Assembly: GCA_964505725.1 (NCBI GenBank)
Contig: CAZDJK010000102.1
Coordinates: 1 to 12,320, forward strand
Origin: CAVRJC01 sp964505725
GTDB taxonomy: Bacteria > Actinomycetota > Acidimicrobiia > IMCC26256 > DASPTH01
Reading direction: 5' to 3'
Length of the DNA: 12,320 nt
Each line of letters opens with the position of its first letter. Position 1 is the first letter of the stretch. Both the position numbers and the translations under genes were made by a program. The notes beneath the pieces were generated by a model that was not told the DNA's origin, ran no database searches, and saw only the letters and a list, made by a program, of their open reading frames with translations. Positions 6,580 to 12,320 of this stretch are shown one piece after another.

Positions 6580-7830
6580 ATGCGCTACGACCTGGGGGCC
6601 GACCGGATCCCGTCGGCGTGGTTCAACGTGATGCCGGTGATGCCCGAGCCGCCGCAGCCGCCGCTGCACCCGGGCACGCAGCAGCCGGTCGGGCCCGACG
6701 ACCTCGCGCCGCTGTTCCCGATGGGCCTCATCGCGCAGGAGGTGACCGCGGCACCGTGGGTCGACATCCCCGGCGAGGTGCTCGACATCCTCCGCCTGTG
6801 GCGGCCGACGCCGCTCGTGCGCGCCGAGCGGCTCGAGCGCGCGCTCGGCACGCCGGCGCGCATCTACTTCAAGGACGAGTCGGTGTCGCCCGCGGGCTCG
6901 CACAAGCCGAACACCGCGGTGCCGCAGGCGTTCTACAACGCGGCCGAGGGCGTGCAGCGCATCGCCACCGAGACCGGCGCCGGGCAGTGGGGGAGCGCGC
7001 TCGCGTTCGCCTGCGCGCAGTTCGACCTCGAGTGCAAGGTGTACATGGTGCGGGCGTCGTACGGGCAGAAGCCGTACCGCCGCGTGCTCATGGAGACGTG
7101 GGGTGCCGACGTGGTGCCGTCACCGGTCGACGACGAGAACCACCCCGGCTCGCTCGGCCTCGCCATCAGCGACGCGGTGCGCGACGCCGCGAGCCGCGAC
7201 GACACGCACTACTCGCTCGGCTCGGTGCTCAACCACGTGCTGCTGCACCAGACCGTGATCGGCCTCGAGGCCAAAGAGCAGCTCGCGCTGGCGGGCGAGG
7301 CGCGGCCCGACGTGGTGATCGGCTGCTGCGGCGGCGGCTCCAACCTCGCCGGCATCGCGCTGCCGTTCGTGCCCGACGCCGACGTGCGCCTGGTGGCGGT
7401 GGAGCCGTCGTCGTGCCCCACGCTCACCGAAGGCAAGTTCGACTACGACTTCGGCGACACCGCAGGCATGACCCCGCTGCTCGCGATGTACACGCTCGGT
7501 CACGAGTTCGTGCCGCCCGCGATCCACGCGGGCGGGCTGCGCTACCACGGCGACGCGCCGATCATCTCGGCGCTGGTGAAGTGCGGCCGCATGGAGGCGC
7601 TCGCCTACCCGCAGGGGAAGACGTTCGAGGCCGCGGTGCAGTTCGCACGCGTCGAGGGCAAGATCCCGGCGCCGGAAACGGGCCACGCGGTGCGCGCCGC
7701 GATCGACGAGGCGCTGGCGGCGAAGGAGATGGGGGAGGAGCGGGTGATCCTGTTCAACTTCTCCGGCCACGGCTTCCTCGACCTCTCCGCGTACGACGAC
7801 TACCTGCACGGCCGTCTCATCGAGGTGTAG
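6580..7830 (+). CDS. trpB: TrpB2-type tryptophan synthase beta chain
   Basis: This 416-residue PLP enzyme condenses indole with L-serine to give tryptophan. It belongs to the TrpB2 branch, not classical TrpB1. The N-terminal extension (DRIPSAWFNVMPVMPEPPQPPLHPGT), the RPTPLVRAERLE segment, GGLRYHG (318-324) and the YPQ motif are TrpB2-like. PLP-binding K109 sits in GSHKPNTA, the catalytic Glu is E131 in TETGAGQWGSAL, the phosphate loop is GCCGGGSN (248-255), and FNFSGHG (S395) is near the C-terminus. No trpA follows. TrpB2 enzymes generally interact poorly with TrpA and are thought to use free indole, so salvage is as likely as de novo synthesis; classical trpBA may lie elsewhere. The last 14 bp overlap the convergent reductase-like gene. 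Confidence 0.93.
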   Translation: MRYDLGADRIPSAWFNVMPVMPEPPQPPLHPGTQQPVGPDDLAPLFPMGLIAQEVTAAPWVDIPGEVLDILRLWRPTPLVRAERLERALGTPARIYFKDESVSPAGSHKPNTAVPQAFYNAAEGVQRIATETGAGQWGSALAFACAQFDLECKVYMVRASYGQKPYRRVLMETWGADVVPSPVDDENHPGSLGLAISDAVRDAASRDDTHYSLGSVLNHVLLHQTVIGLEAKEQLALAGEARPDVVIGCCGGGSNLAGIALPFVPDADVRLVAVEPSSCPTLTEGKFDYDFGDTAGMTPLLAMYTLGHEFVPPAIHAGGLRYHGDAPIISALVKCGRMEALAYPQGKTFEAAVQFARVEGKIPAPETGHAVRAAIDEALAAKEMGEERVILFNFSGHGFLDLSAYDDYLHGRLIEV

Positions 7831-8374
7831 CCGCTCCGCTCCGCTCGGCGGCGCGGCGAGGCGACCAGACCCGTACCAGGGTCATCATCAGAACGACCGC
7901 CGCGGTGACGAGACACGCCCACTGGAAGACGACGTTGTGGCGGTCGGTGCCTGCGGTCAGGCCGTGCACGGTCGCGATGGCGTAGATCACATAGCTCGAC
8001 AGGTGGATGGCGTGCCATCGGCGACGTGGGATCCGCCGCATCATGAGCGAGCTGATCTCGACCGCGAGCAGGAGGTACATCGCGAGCACGCCGAGCGCGA
8101 CCGCGGCGGGCTTGTAGCTCGAGACGAACGGCACGAGCACGTCGGCCGGCCCGAACCCCACGAACTGGTCGGCCAGGAGCCCGACGATGTGGACGCCGAG
8201 GAACGCGACTGCGAGCGCGCCGAGGAAGCGGTGCACGTCGAGCATCCACGCGGGCGGGGGACGGCGGAAGAGGCGGGTCGAGAGCAGGAGTCCGCCGATC
8301 ACCGCCAGCGCCGCGAGCGCCCATGCGACGATCCCGCCGGCGCGGGCGACGTCCCACCACACCTGGGACTGCAT
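7817..8374 (-). CDS. Ferric-reductase-like transmembrane (cytochrome b) protein
   Basis: This 185-residue integral membrane protein has five predicted helices (about 11-33, 45-68, 90-112, 120-142, 148-168). It matches the ferric reductase-like transmembrane domain family, including MsrQ/YedZ-type proteins. Two His pairs fit bis-heme b coordination: H48/H62 (LDVHRFLGALAVAFLGVHIVG) and H124/H137 (WHAIHLSSY to VHGL). H121 is an alternative ligand. It lacks the cytosolic FAD/NADPH domains of full-length ferric reductases, so it would pass electrons across the membrane using partners. An AAGGGAG ribosome binding site (8383-8389) supports the ATG at 8374. It is the last gene of a leftward trio facing the RR-HK-ApbE operon. 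Quinone-linked electron supply to extracytoplasmic flavoproteins is a reasonable guess, not shown. Confidence 0.85.
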   Translation of the reverse strand: MQSQVWWDVARAGGIVAWALAALAVIGGLLLSTRLFRRPPPAWMLDVHRFLGALAVAFLGVHIVGLLADQFVGFGPADVLVPFVSSYKPAAVALGVLAMYLLLAVEISSLMMRRIPRRRWHAIHLSSYVIYAIATVHGLTAGTDRHNVVFQWACLVTAAVVLMMTLVRVWSPRRAAERSGAATPR

Positions 8375-8393
8375 CGCACGAGCTCCCTTCGGT

Positions 8394-8855
8394 TCAGCTC
8401 CCGCGGGTGACTGTATGTGCGGCGGGAGCGGTTGTGGCCTTTGTGTTCGACTGCGCGACCGCCGGCGTCGCGGACGACGTCGCGGTCGACGCCGCGGACG
8501 ACGTCGCGGCGGGCACCGCGGCTGCCGAGCTGACCGCAGCAGTCGGGTTGAGGTTTGCCTGGTTCGCGACCGCGACGGTCCCGGCGACGGTGAAGAACGA
8601 CGCGATGCTGAGGCCGCCGAGCAGCCAACGCGTGGCGGCGGCCGGGTGGCGACGACGCGCGGGCCGCTGCGGCGCAGGTGCCGGTGTGGCCGTCGAGGCC
8701 GCCGAACCCCCCGAGCGTGCCCTCTGCGGGCCGTCGCCCGCGCGGTTCGTCGCCCGCGCGGAGGCGGCGCGCCGCTCCTGGAGCTTGCGGATCCGTTCGG
8801 CGCGTGCGGCGTCGGTGGCGTCAGTGGTGTCGGTGGTGTCAGTGGTGTCAGTCAT
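8394..8855 (-). CDS. Single-pass membrane protein with low-complexity tails, unknown function
   Basis: The 153-residue protein has three parts. The cytoplasmic N-terminus begins with a Thr/Asp repeat (MTDTTDTTDTTDATDAA), followed by an Arg-rich helix (RAERIRKLQERRAASARA) and a basic Pro-rich stretch. One transmembrane helix lies at about 76-98 (TRWLLGGLSIASFFTVAGTV). The rest is an extracytoplasmic Ala/Ser/Thr-rich tail ending in TVTRGS. Arginines before the helix predict N-in/C-out topology. No catalytic motif, Cys or His cluster, or FMN-binding (SGAT) motif is visible. An AGGAG at 8862-8866 supports the ATG at 8855, which overlaps the upstream gene by 8 bp, and the reductase-like gene follows after 19 bp. 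The operon position suggests an accessory or anchor of the cytochrome b protein; this is inference. Confidence 0.75.
   Translation of the reverse strand: MTDTTDTTDTTDATDAARAERIRKLQERRAASARATNRAGDGPQRARSGGSAASTATPAPAPQRPARRRHPAAATRWLLGGLSIASFFTVAGTVAVANQANLNPTAAVSSAAAVPAATSSAASTATSSATPAVAQSNTKATTAPAAHTVTRGS
8470..8509 (-). repeat. 24-bp-spaced direct repeat in the low-complexity tail
   Basis: The 16-base sequence GCGGACGACGTCGCGG occurs identically at 8470-8485 and 8494-8509. It encodes the repeated TSSA segments of the extracytoplasmic tail of the 153-aa membrane protein. Confidence 0.8.
8811..8855 (-). repeat. 9-bp tandem repeat encoding the Thr-Asp N-terminus
   Basis: There are five 9-bp units of the form GTCrGTGGY, the last one carrying the start codon. 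They encode T-D-(A/T) repeats at the very start of the 153-aa membrane protein. In-frame units at the start could vary in number without breaking the gene. Confidence 0.85.
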
Positions 8856-9162
8856 CGTGTGCTCCTGTCGTTCGAGTCGCGCGGTCCGCGGTCGCCACCA
8901 CGGTCTCCGCCTCGGAACCGTCGTCGGTGCCGTGCACCCCGACCCCGCGCGAGCCGTCGTCGCTCCGGGCGACCGGGGCGGTGGCCGGAGAGGTGGCCGG
9001 AGAGGTGGCCGGGTTGGTCGCGGTCGTGGCGGCGGCGATCGCAGGAGCCGGCGTCGACTGCGCGAACCCGAGCGAGCCGAGGTGGGCGCCGACCCCGACG
9101 AAGGCCGAGAGGAGGCTGATCGAGATGGCCGCGGCCGCCGCTACCGCCGTTCGTCGCTCCAT
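8848..9162 (-). CDS. Small secreted or membrane-anchored Ala/Thr-rich protein, unknown function
   Basis: The 104-residue protein starts with MERRTAVAAAAAISISLL, a basic tip plus a hydrophobic stretch (about 5-33). This could be a signal peptide (possible cleavage near AQS, 34-36) or a single membrane anchor. The rest is Ala/Thr/Pro-rich (TSPATSPAT repeat) with an acidic C-terminal part, and appears disordered. An AAGGGAG ribosome binding site (9168-9174), the same as that of the reductase-like gene, supports the ATG at 9162; the open frame upstream to 9447 is antisense to the divergent operon. It is the first gene of the leftward trio, and its stop overlaps the next start by 8 bp. It has no recognisable cofactor motif. 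Confidence 0.7.
   Translation of the reverse strand: MERRTAVAAAAAISISLLSAFVGVGAHLGSLGFAQSTPAPAIAAATTATNPATSPATSPATAPVARSDDGSRGVGVHGTDDGSEAETVVATADRATRTTGAHDD
8981..9013 (-). repeat. 12-bp tandem repeat (TSPA units)
   Basis: GTGGCCGGAGAG occurs at 8981-8992 and 8993-9004, with a partial third copy to 9013. It encodes the PATSPATSPAT segment of the 104-aa secreted or anchored protein. Confidence 0.85.
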
Positions 9163-9255
9163 GATCGCTCCCTTCCGGACCGGTGGCCCGCCACGACGCG
9201 AGCCCTCGTTCACACCAGACAACGGCCTGGCGGTGAAGCCGCGGGGACGGCGCAG

Positions 9256-9277
9256 GTGAAGGTCGCGTGAAGGTGCG
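9256..9277. promoter_or_regulatory. Candidate OmpR-family operator: perfect-phase 11-bp direct repeat
   Basis: GTGAAGGT occurs at 9256-9263 and 9267-9274, exactly 11 bp apart, and a further GTGAAG lies at 9233-9238. Read on the other strand the units are ACCTTCAC. This recalls the 11-bp TTCACC direct repeats of the Streptomyces PHO box, although it is not that box exactly. The site lies in the 170-bp divergent region between the leftward trio and the RR-HK-ApbE operon, centred about 66 bp upstream of the predicted rightward start point. It is a natural place for the regulator at 9333 to control both operons. Confidence 0.5.
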
Positions 9278-9320
9278 CCGGTGGTCGGGCCGCTTCGCCC
9301 GGTTCGAGCCCTGAGGCCCG

Positions 9321-9326
9321 TACGCT
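9321..9326 (+). promoter_or_regulatory. Leaderless -10 element of the RR-HK-ApbE operon
   Basis: TACGCT (TANNNT) ends 6 bases before the GTG at 9333, with no Shine-Dalgarno sequence between. Transcription would start at the GTG. No clear -35 is seen, which would fit dependence on an activator bound at the upstream direct repeats. Confidence 0.5.
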
Positions 9327-9332
9327 TCCCGC

Positions 9333-10025
9333 GTGGCGCAGCGGGTGCTGGTCGTCGACGACGAGGCCCGAATCCGCGCGCTCGTGCGGGCCTACCTCGA
9401 GAACGACGGCTTCGAGGTTGCCGAGGCCGGTGACGCCGAGAGCGCACTGCAGGCGGAGCGCGACTGGCACCCGGATCTGGTGGTGCTCGACGTCATGCTC
9501 CCGGGCACCGACGGCATCGAAGCGCTCCGGCAGCTCCGGACCCGCACCGACCTCCCCGTCATCCTGCTCACCGCGCGCTCGGAGGAGGTCGACAAGCTGA
9601 TCGGCCTGTCGGTCGGCGCCGACGACTACCTCACCAAGCCGTTCAGCCCGCGCGAGCTCGTCGCGCGCGTCAAGACGGTGCTGCGCCGGGGGAGCGTTCG
9701 TGCGGTAGAGCCCGACGACCGTTTGACGTTCGAGGGCCTCGTGATCGACGCCGACCGGCGAGAGGTGCAGCGACGCGGGGAGCCGGTCGAGCTGAGCGCG
9801 CTCGAGTTCGACCTGCTAGCCGCGCTCGCGCGTTCACCAGGCCGGGTGCTCACCCGGCGACAGCTGCTCCAGAAGGTCTGGGGGTACGACTTCTTCGGCG
9901 ACGAGCGTGTCGTCGACGTCCACATCCGGAGCATTCGCCAGGCGCTCGGCGACAGCGCCGATGCACCCGAGCTCATCGGCACCGTGCGCGGGGTCGGCTA
10001 CAAGTTCCTCGGGGTGCCGCGGTGA
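9333..10025 (+). CDS. OmpR/PhoB-family response regulator (second system)
   Basis: This 230-residue transcription factor starts at a GTG placed at leaderless distance from a -10 element. The receiver domain has D9/D10, phosphoacceptor D53 (LVVLDVMLPGTDG), T80 and K102 (YLTKPFSPREL). The winged-helix effector domain (about 130-227) includes SALEFDLLAALARSPGRVLTRRQLLQKVWGYDFFGDERVVDVHI and ends in RGVGYKFLG. It is a close architectural match to the regulator at 4963-5673 but clearly a different paralogue. The stop overlaps the kinase start (GTGA). It probably controls its own operon and the divergent membrane redox trio through the 11-bp repeats at 9256-9277 (inference). Confidence 0.95.
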   Translation: MAQRVLVVDDEARIRALVRAYLENDGFEVAEAGDAESALQAERDWHPDLVVLDVMLPGTDGIEALRQLRTRTDLPVILLTARSEEVDKLIGLSVGADDYLTKPFSPRELVARVKTVLRRGSVRAVEPDDRLTFEGLVIDADRREVQRRGEPVELSALEFDLLAALARSPGRVLTRRQLLQKVWGYDFFGDERVVDVHIRSIRQALGDSADAPELIGTVRGVGYKFLGVPR

Positions 10026-11152
10026 GGCGGTTCTGGCGTCGCCTCGACGTCCGCCTCTTCGCGTCGTACGCACTGGTCGCGCTGGTCGTGATCGGGGCGC
10101 TGTGGGCGACCGTGAGCATCGTCGCACCCGCGCGCTTCGACGACGAGTACCGCAACGCCACCCGCAACGCGAGCGGGCAGATCGCGCGCATCGAGAGCGA
10201 GCGCGAGGGAGCGACGCATTCCCTGTTCGTCGACGCGCTGCGCTCGTCGCTGGCGATCGCGCTCGGCGTGAGCATCGCCGCCGCCGGGGTCGTGTCGGTG
10301 CTGGTTGCCCGCAAGATCCTCGGCAGCGTCCGGCAGGTGCGCGACGCCACCCACCGGATCGCGGCCGGGCGCTACGACGAGCCGGTCGTGGAGCCGGCCG
10401 AGCTGGAGCTGGCGGAGCTCGCGCGCGACGTCAACCGGCTGGGAGCAGCGCTCCAGGCCACCGAGCGCCGCCGCGCCCGATTGATCGCGGAGGTCGCGCA
10501 CGAGATGCGCACACCGCTCACCACGATCGAGGGCTACGTCGAAGGAATGCTCGACCAGGTCTTCGAGCCGAACGAGGAGGTGTTGACCTCGGTGGCCGAA
10601 GAGGCCGCTCGCCTCCAGCGGTTGGCCTCGGACCTTTCCGAGCTGTCCCGCGCCGAGGAAGGCGCGCTGACGTTGAACCTCCAACGGGTCGATCTCGGCG
10701 CGCTCGCGGCGGCGTGCGCGGAGCGGCTCCGACCGCAGTACGACGACAAGCACGTCGACTTCGAGGTGCGGAGCGGTCCGACCGCTCCCGTCGACGCCGA
10801 TCCGGACCGCGTCACGCAGGTGCTCACCAATCTGCTCGGCAACGCGCTCACGTACACACGCGCCGGCGGGCGCGTGGTCGTGACCTCGGGGCGGGACGAC
10901 CGCTGGGCGGTCGTGGCGATCGCCGACAGTGGGGTCGGGCTCGCACCCGAGGATCTCGAGCTCGTCTTCGACCGCTTCTACCGGGTCGCCGGATCGGTGC
11001 GGGCCGCGGACGGCAGCGGGATCGGGTTGACGATCGCGCGCGGGATCGCCCGCGCGCACGGAGGGGACGTTCGCGCCGCCTCCGAAGGGCCGGGGCGGGG
11101 ATCGACCTTCACCCTCAACCTGCCGCTCGCCGAGGGCGACGACGAACGATGA
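10022..11152 (+). CDS. Sensor histidine kinase (second system)
   Basis: This 376-residue kinase starts at a GTG overlapping the regulator stop by 4 bp, so it is translationally coupled. TM1 spans about 13-35. A short extracytoplasmic loop of only about 40 residues follows (36-76), then TM2 at about 77-97 and a HAMP domain (RKILGSVRQV onward, about 98-150). HisKA has H160 (EVAHEMRTPLTTIEGYVEG). The HATPase_c part has the N box LTNLLGNALTY (N270/N274), G1 DSGVG (302-306), F box VFDRFYRV and G2 GSGIGL (331-336). All boxes are intact. The tiny loop suggests sensing within the membrane or through a partner protein; the membrane redox proteins encoded divergently are candidates. The stop overlaps the apbE start (ATGA). 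Confidence 0.94.
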   Translation: MRRFWRRLDVRLFASYALVALVVIGALWATVSIVAPARFDDEYRNATRNASGQIARIESEREGATHSLFVDALRSSLAIALGVSIAAAGVVSVLVARKILGSVRQVRDATHRIAAGRYDEPVVEPAELELAELARDVNRLGAALQATERRRARLIAEVAHEMRTPLTTIEGYVEGMLDQVFEPNEEVLTSVAEEAARLQRLASDLSELSRAEEGALTLNLQRVDLGALAAACAERLRPQYDDKHVDFEVRSGPTAPVDADPDRVTQVLTNLLGNALTYTRAGGRVVVTSGRDDRWAVVAIADSGVGLAPEDLELVFDRFYRVAGSVRAADGSGIGLTIARGIARAHGGDVRAASEGPGRGSTFTLNLPLAEGDDER

Positions 11153-12111
11153 GCACCGAGGAGCGCGTCGTCGAGGTGATGGGCACGACCGCGCACGTGA
11201 TCGTGACCGGCGACGCCGACGCGGCCGACGCGGCCGACGCCGCCGTCGCCCGGCTGCACGAGCTCGAGGCGCGGTGGAGCCGATTCCGGCCCGACAGCGA
11301 GCTGAGCCGCCTCAACCGCATGCCCGGGGTTCCGGTGATCGTGTCGGCGGAGACGTACTCGCTGATCGAGCACGCGCTCGCCGCGGTCGCCATCACCGAC
11401 GGGCGCTTCGACCCCACGCTGCTCCCCGAGCTCCGCGACGCCGGCTACGACCGCAGCTTCGAGCTCATCGCCCGCGCCGACGAGGACGACGCACCGACAA
11501 CACCGACGGAACCCAGCGAACCGGGCGCGCCGATAACCCGCGCCCATCCGGCGCCGGCCGACGTCGTCCACCTCGACCCGATCGTGCGGAGCGTGACGCT
11601 CGAGCCGGGCACCGAGCTCGACCCCGGCGGCATCGGCAAGGGCCTCGCCGCCGACCTCGTCGTCGACGAGCTGCTCGCGCGGGGCGTCGCCGGCGCGCTG
11701 GTGAACGTCGGCGGCGACCTCTACGCCGCCGGCGACGCACCCGAGCACGAGGGATGGGTGGTGGCGGTGGCGGATCCGTACCACCCGAGCACGGTCGTCG
11801 CGACCCTCGCGCTCGCCAGCGGCGCGGTCGCCTCGACCTGGCGCACCAAGCGCGCCTGGATCGGAGGGGGTGGCGAACCCCGGCACCACCTCATCGACCC
11901 GCGCACCGGCATTTCGGCCAGCACCGGCCTGGCCGGGGTCACCGTCGTCGGCGGCCGCGGGTGGCACGCCGAGGTGCTGGCGAAGGCGGCGTTCCTCGCC
12001 GGCCCCGATCTGGCCGAGGACGTCCTCACCCGCAACGACGCCGCGGGGATCCTGTTCCTCGACGACGGGTCAGCGCGCGACGTGGCTGACGTCGCGCGCT
12101 ACCGCGCCTGA
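11149..12111 (+). CDS. apbE: ApbE, FAD:protein FMN transferase
   Basis: ApbE cuts FAD and attaches FMN by a phosphoester bond to Thr/Ser of acceptor proteins. The 320-residue protein has the family landmarks: WSRFRPDSELSRLN (43-56), FDPTLLPELRDAGYDRS, DPGGIGKGLAADLVVD (158-173), VNVGGDLYAAG (186-195), GAVASTWRTKRAW (225-237), HHLIDPRTG (246-254) and WHAEVLAKAAF near the end, where E275 occupies the place of the usual Asp. No signal peptide or lipobox is visible, so the mature enzyme appears cytoplasmic, unlike the secreted lipoprotein ApbEs of many Gram-negatives. An acidic, Pro/Thr-rich insertion (about 110-136) and an ADAADAA repeat (11221-11238) are unusual. The start is an ATGA overlap with the kinase. 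Its 3' end overlaps the convergent kinase gene by 42 bp. Confidence 0.93.
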   Translation: MSTEERVVEVMGTTAHVIVTGDADAADAADAAVARLHELEARWSRFRPDSELSRLNRMPGVPVIVSAETYSLIEHALAAVAITDGRFDPTLLPELRDAGYDRSFELIARADEDDAPTTPTEPSEPGAPITRAHPAPADVVHLDPIVRSVTLEPGTELDPGGIGKGLAADLVVDELLARGVAGALVNVGGDLYAAGDAPEHEGWVVAVADPYHPSTVVATLALASGAVASTWRTKRAWIGGGGEPRHHLIDPRTGISASTGLAGVTVVGGRGWHAEVLAKAAFLAGPDLAEDVLTRNDAAGILFLDDGSARDVADVARYRA

Positions 12112-12320
12112 CGCCTCGCGCGACCGGCGCTCGCCGCCGGCCCCGGGACGCGCCGGCAGCGCGACCGTCACCGCGAGGCCGCCCTCGGGGAGCGGCTCCG
12201 CGTCGACGGTGCCGTGGTGGGCGTCGGCGACGGCGGCGACGATCGAGAGCCCGAGCCCGAAGCCGGGCGCCCGCCGTGCGCGCGCGTCTTCGCTGCGTCG
12301 GAACCGGTCGAACAGCGCGG
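12070..12320 (-). CDS. C-terminal end of a third sensor histidine kinase (partial)
   Basis: The last 82 codons are present, entering from the right edge and ending with TGA at 12070-12072. The F box ALFDRFRRSED and the G2 box PGFGLGLSIVAAVADAHHGTV are the end of a HATPase_c domain, followed by the usual terminal beta strand (GGLAVTVALPA). A 26-residue Arg/Ala tail follows. That tail is encoded opposite the 3' end of apbE, a 42-bp convergent overlap. The frame is clean. The kinase core and its regulator lie outside the window. Confidence 0.85.
   Translation of the reverse strand, partial: ALFDRFRRSEDARARRAPGFGLGLSIVAAVADAHHGTVDAEPLPEGGLAVTVALPARPGAGGERRSREASGAVARDVSHVAR

Noticed and set aside
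7817..7850. SGAA near the C-terminus of the reductase-like protein as a flavinylation site
   Set aside because: The ApbE target is D-x-x-S/T-G-A-S/T. Here the Asp is missing and the last residue is Ala, in a tail predicted to be cytoplasmic or disordered, with no surrounding FMN_bind domain.
8461..9015. Clusters of short repeats considered as a CRISPR or minisatellite array
   Set aside because: The units are 9, 12 and 24 bp, in phase with the codons, and encode Thr/Asp, Thr-Ser-Pro-Ala and Thr-Ser-Ser-Ala repeats. There are no unique spacers.
9907..11148. Upstream extension of the ApbE frame through the regulator and kinase genes
   Set aside because: Arg-rich shadow frame. The ATGA overlap at 11149 and the ApbE homology fix the start.

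Overview
The window is very GC-rich (roughly 70% by eye), densely packed and uses many GTG starts. It carries apparently leaderless genes, class III cyclase/STAND-ATPase fusions and an ApbE of the type with a GAVAST-W-R-K-R-W motif. All of this points to an Actinomycetota chromosome, possibly class Acidimicrobiia; the class-level placement is inference.

Layout. (1) Positions 1-570 are a disturbed edge. The start of a leftward gene runs off the window, and a 50-bp diverged copy of the same gene start, with some upstream sequence, lies at 443-492 as a remnant. Between them is a very small rightward ORF (238-351, 37 aa, strongly basic) with a leaderless-type promoter. (2) Positions 571-5673 hold three leftward genes in the order OmpR-type response regulator, sensor histidine kinase, and a 944-aa class III cyclase/STAND ATPase/helical-repeat regulator. 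The regulator has its own ribosome binding site and possibly its own promoter. (3) trpC (leaderless GTG, 5740-6549) and a TrpB2-type tryptophan synthase beta chain (6580-7830) run rightward; no trpA follows. (4) Positions 7817-9162 are a leftward three-gene group: a small secreted or anchored Ala/Thr-rich protein, a single-pass membrane protein with low-complexity tails, and a five-helix ferric-reductase-like cytochrome b domain with two His pairs. (5) Divergent from it, 9333-12111 is a tightly coupled rightward operon: response regulator, histidine kinase and ApbE (FAD:protein FMN transferase), joined by GTGA and ATGA overlaps. (6) The right edge (12070-12320) is the 3' end of a third, leftward histidine kinase that overlaps apbE tail to tail.

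How the parts fit. Groups 4 and 5 look like one functional unit: a membrane heme redox protein plus the enzyme that covalently attaches FMN to extracytoplasmic redox proteins, under a dedicated two-component system. No FMN-binding acceptor domain is encoded here. That makes the two small membrane/secreted proteins, or an acceptor elsewhere, the main puzzle. Both two-component systems are preceded by tandem 11-bp-spaced direct repeats in a divergent intergenic region, the usual geometry of OmpR/PhoB-family binding sites. In the first case the repeats also cover the trpC promoter.

Three starts (238, 5740, 9333) share the same arrangement: CGTAnnCT, then 6-7 bases, then RTG-GC. This suggests a common leaderless promoter architecture in this genome.
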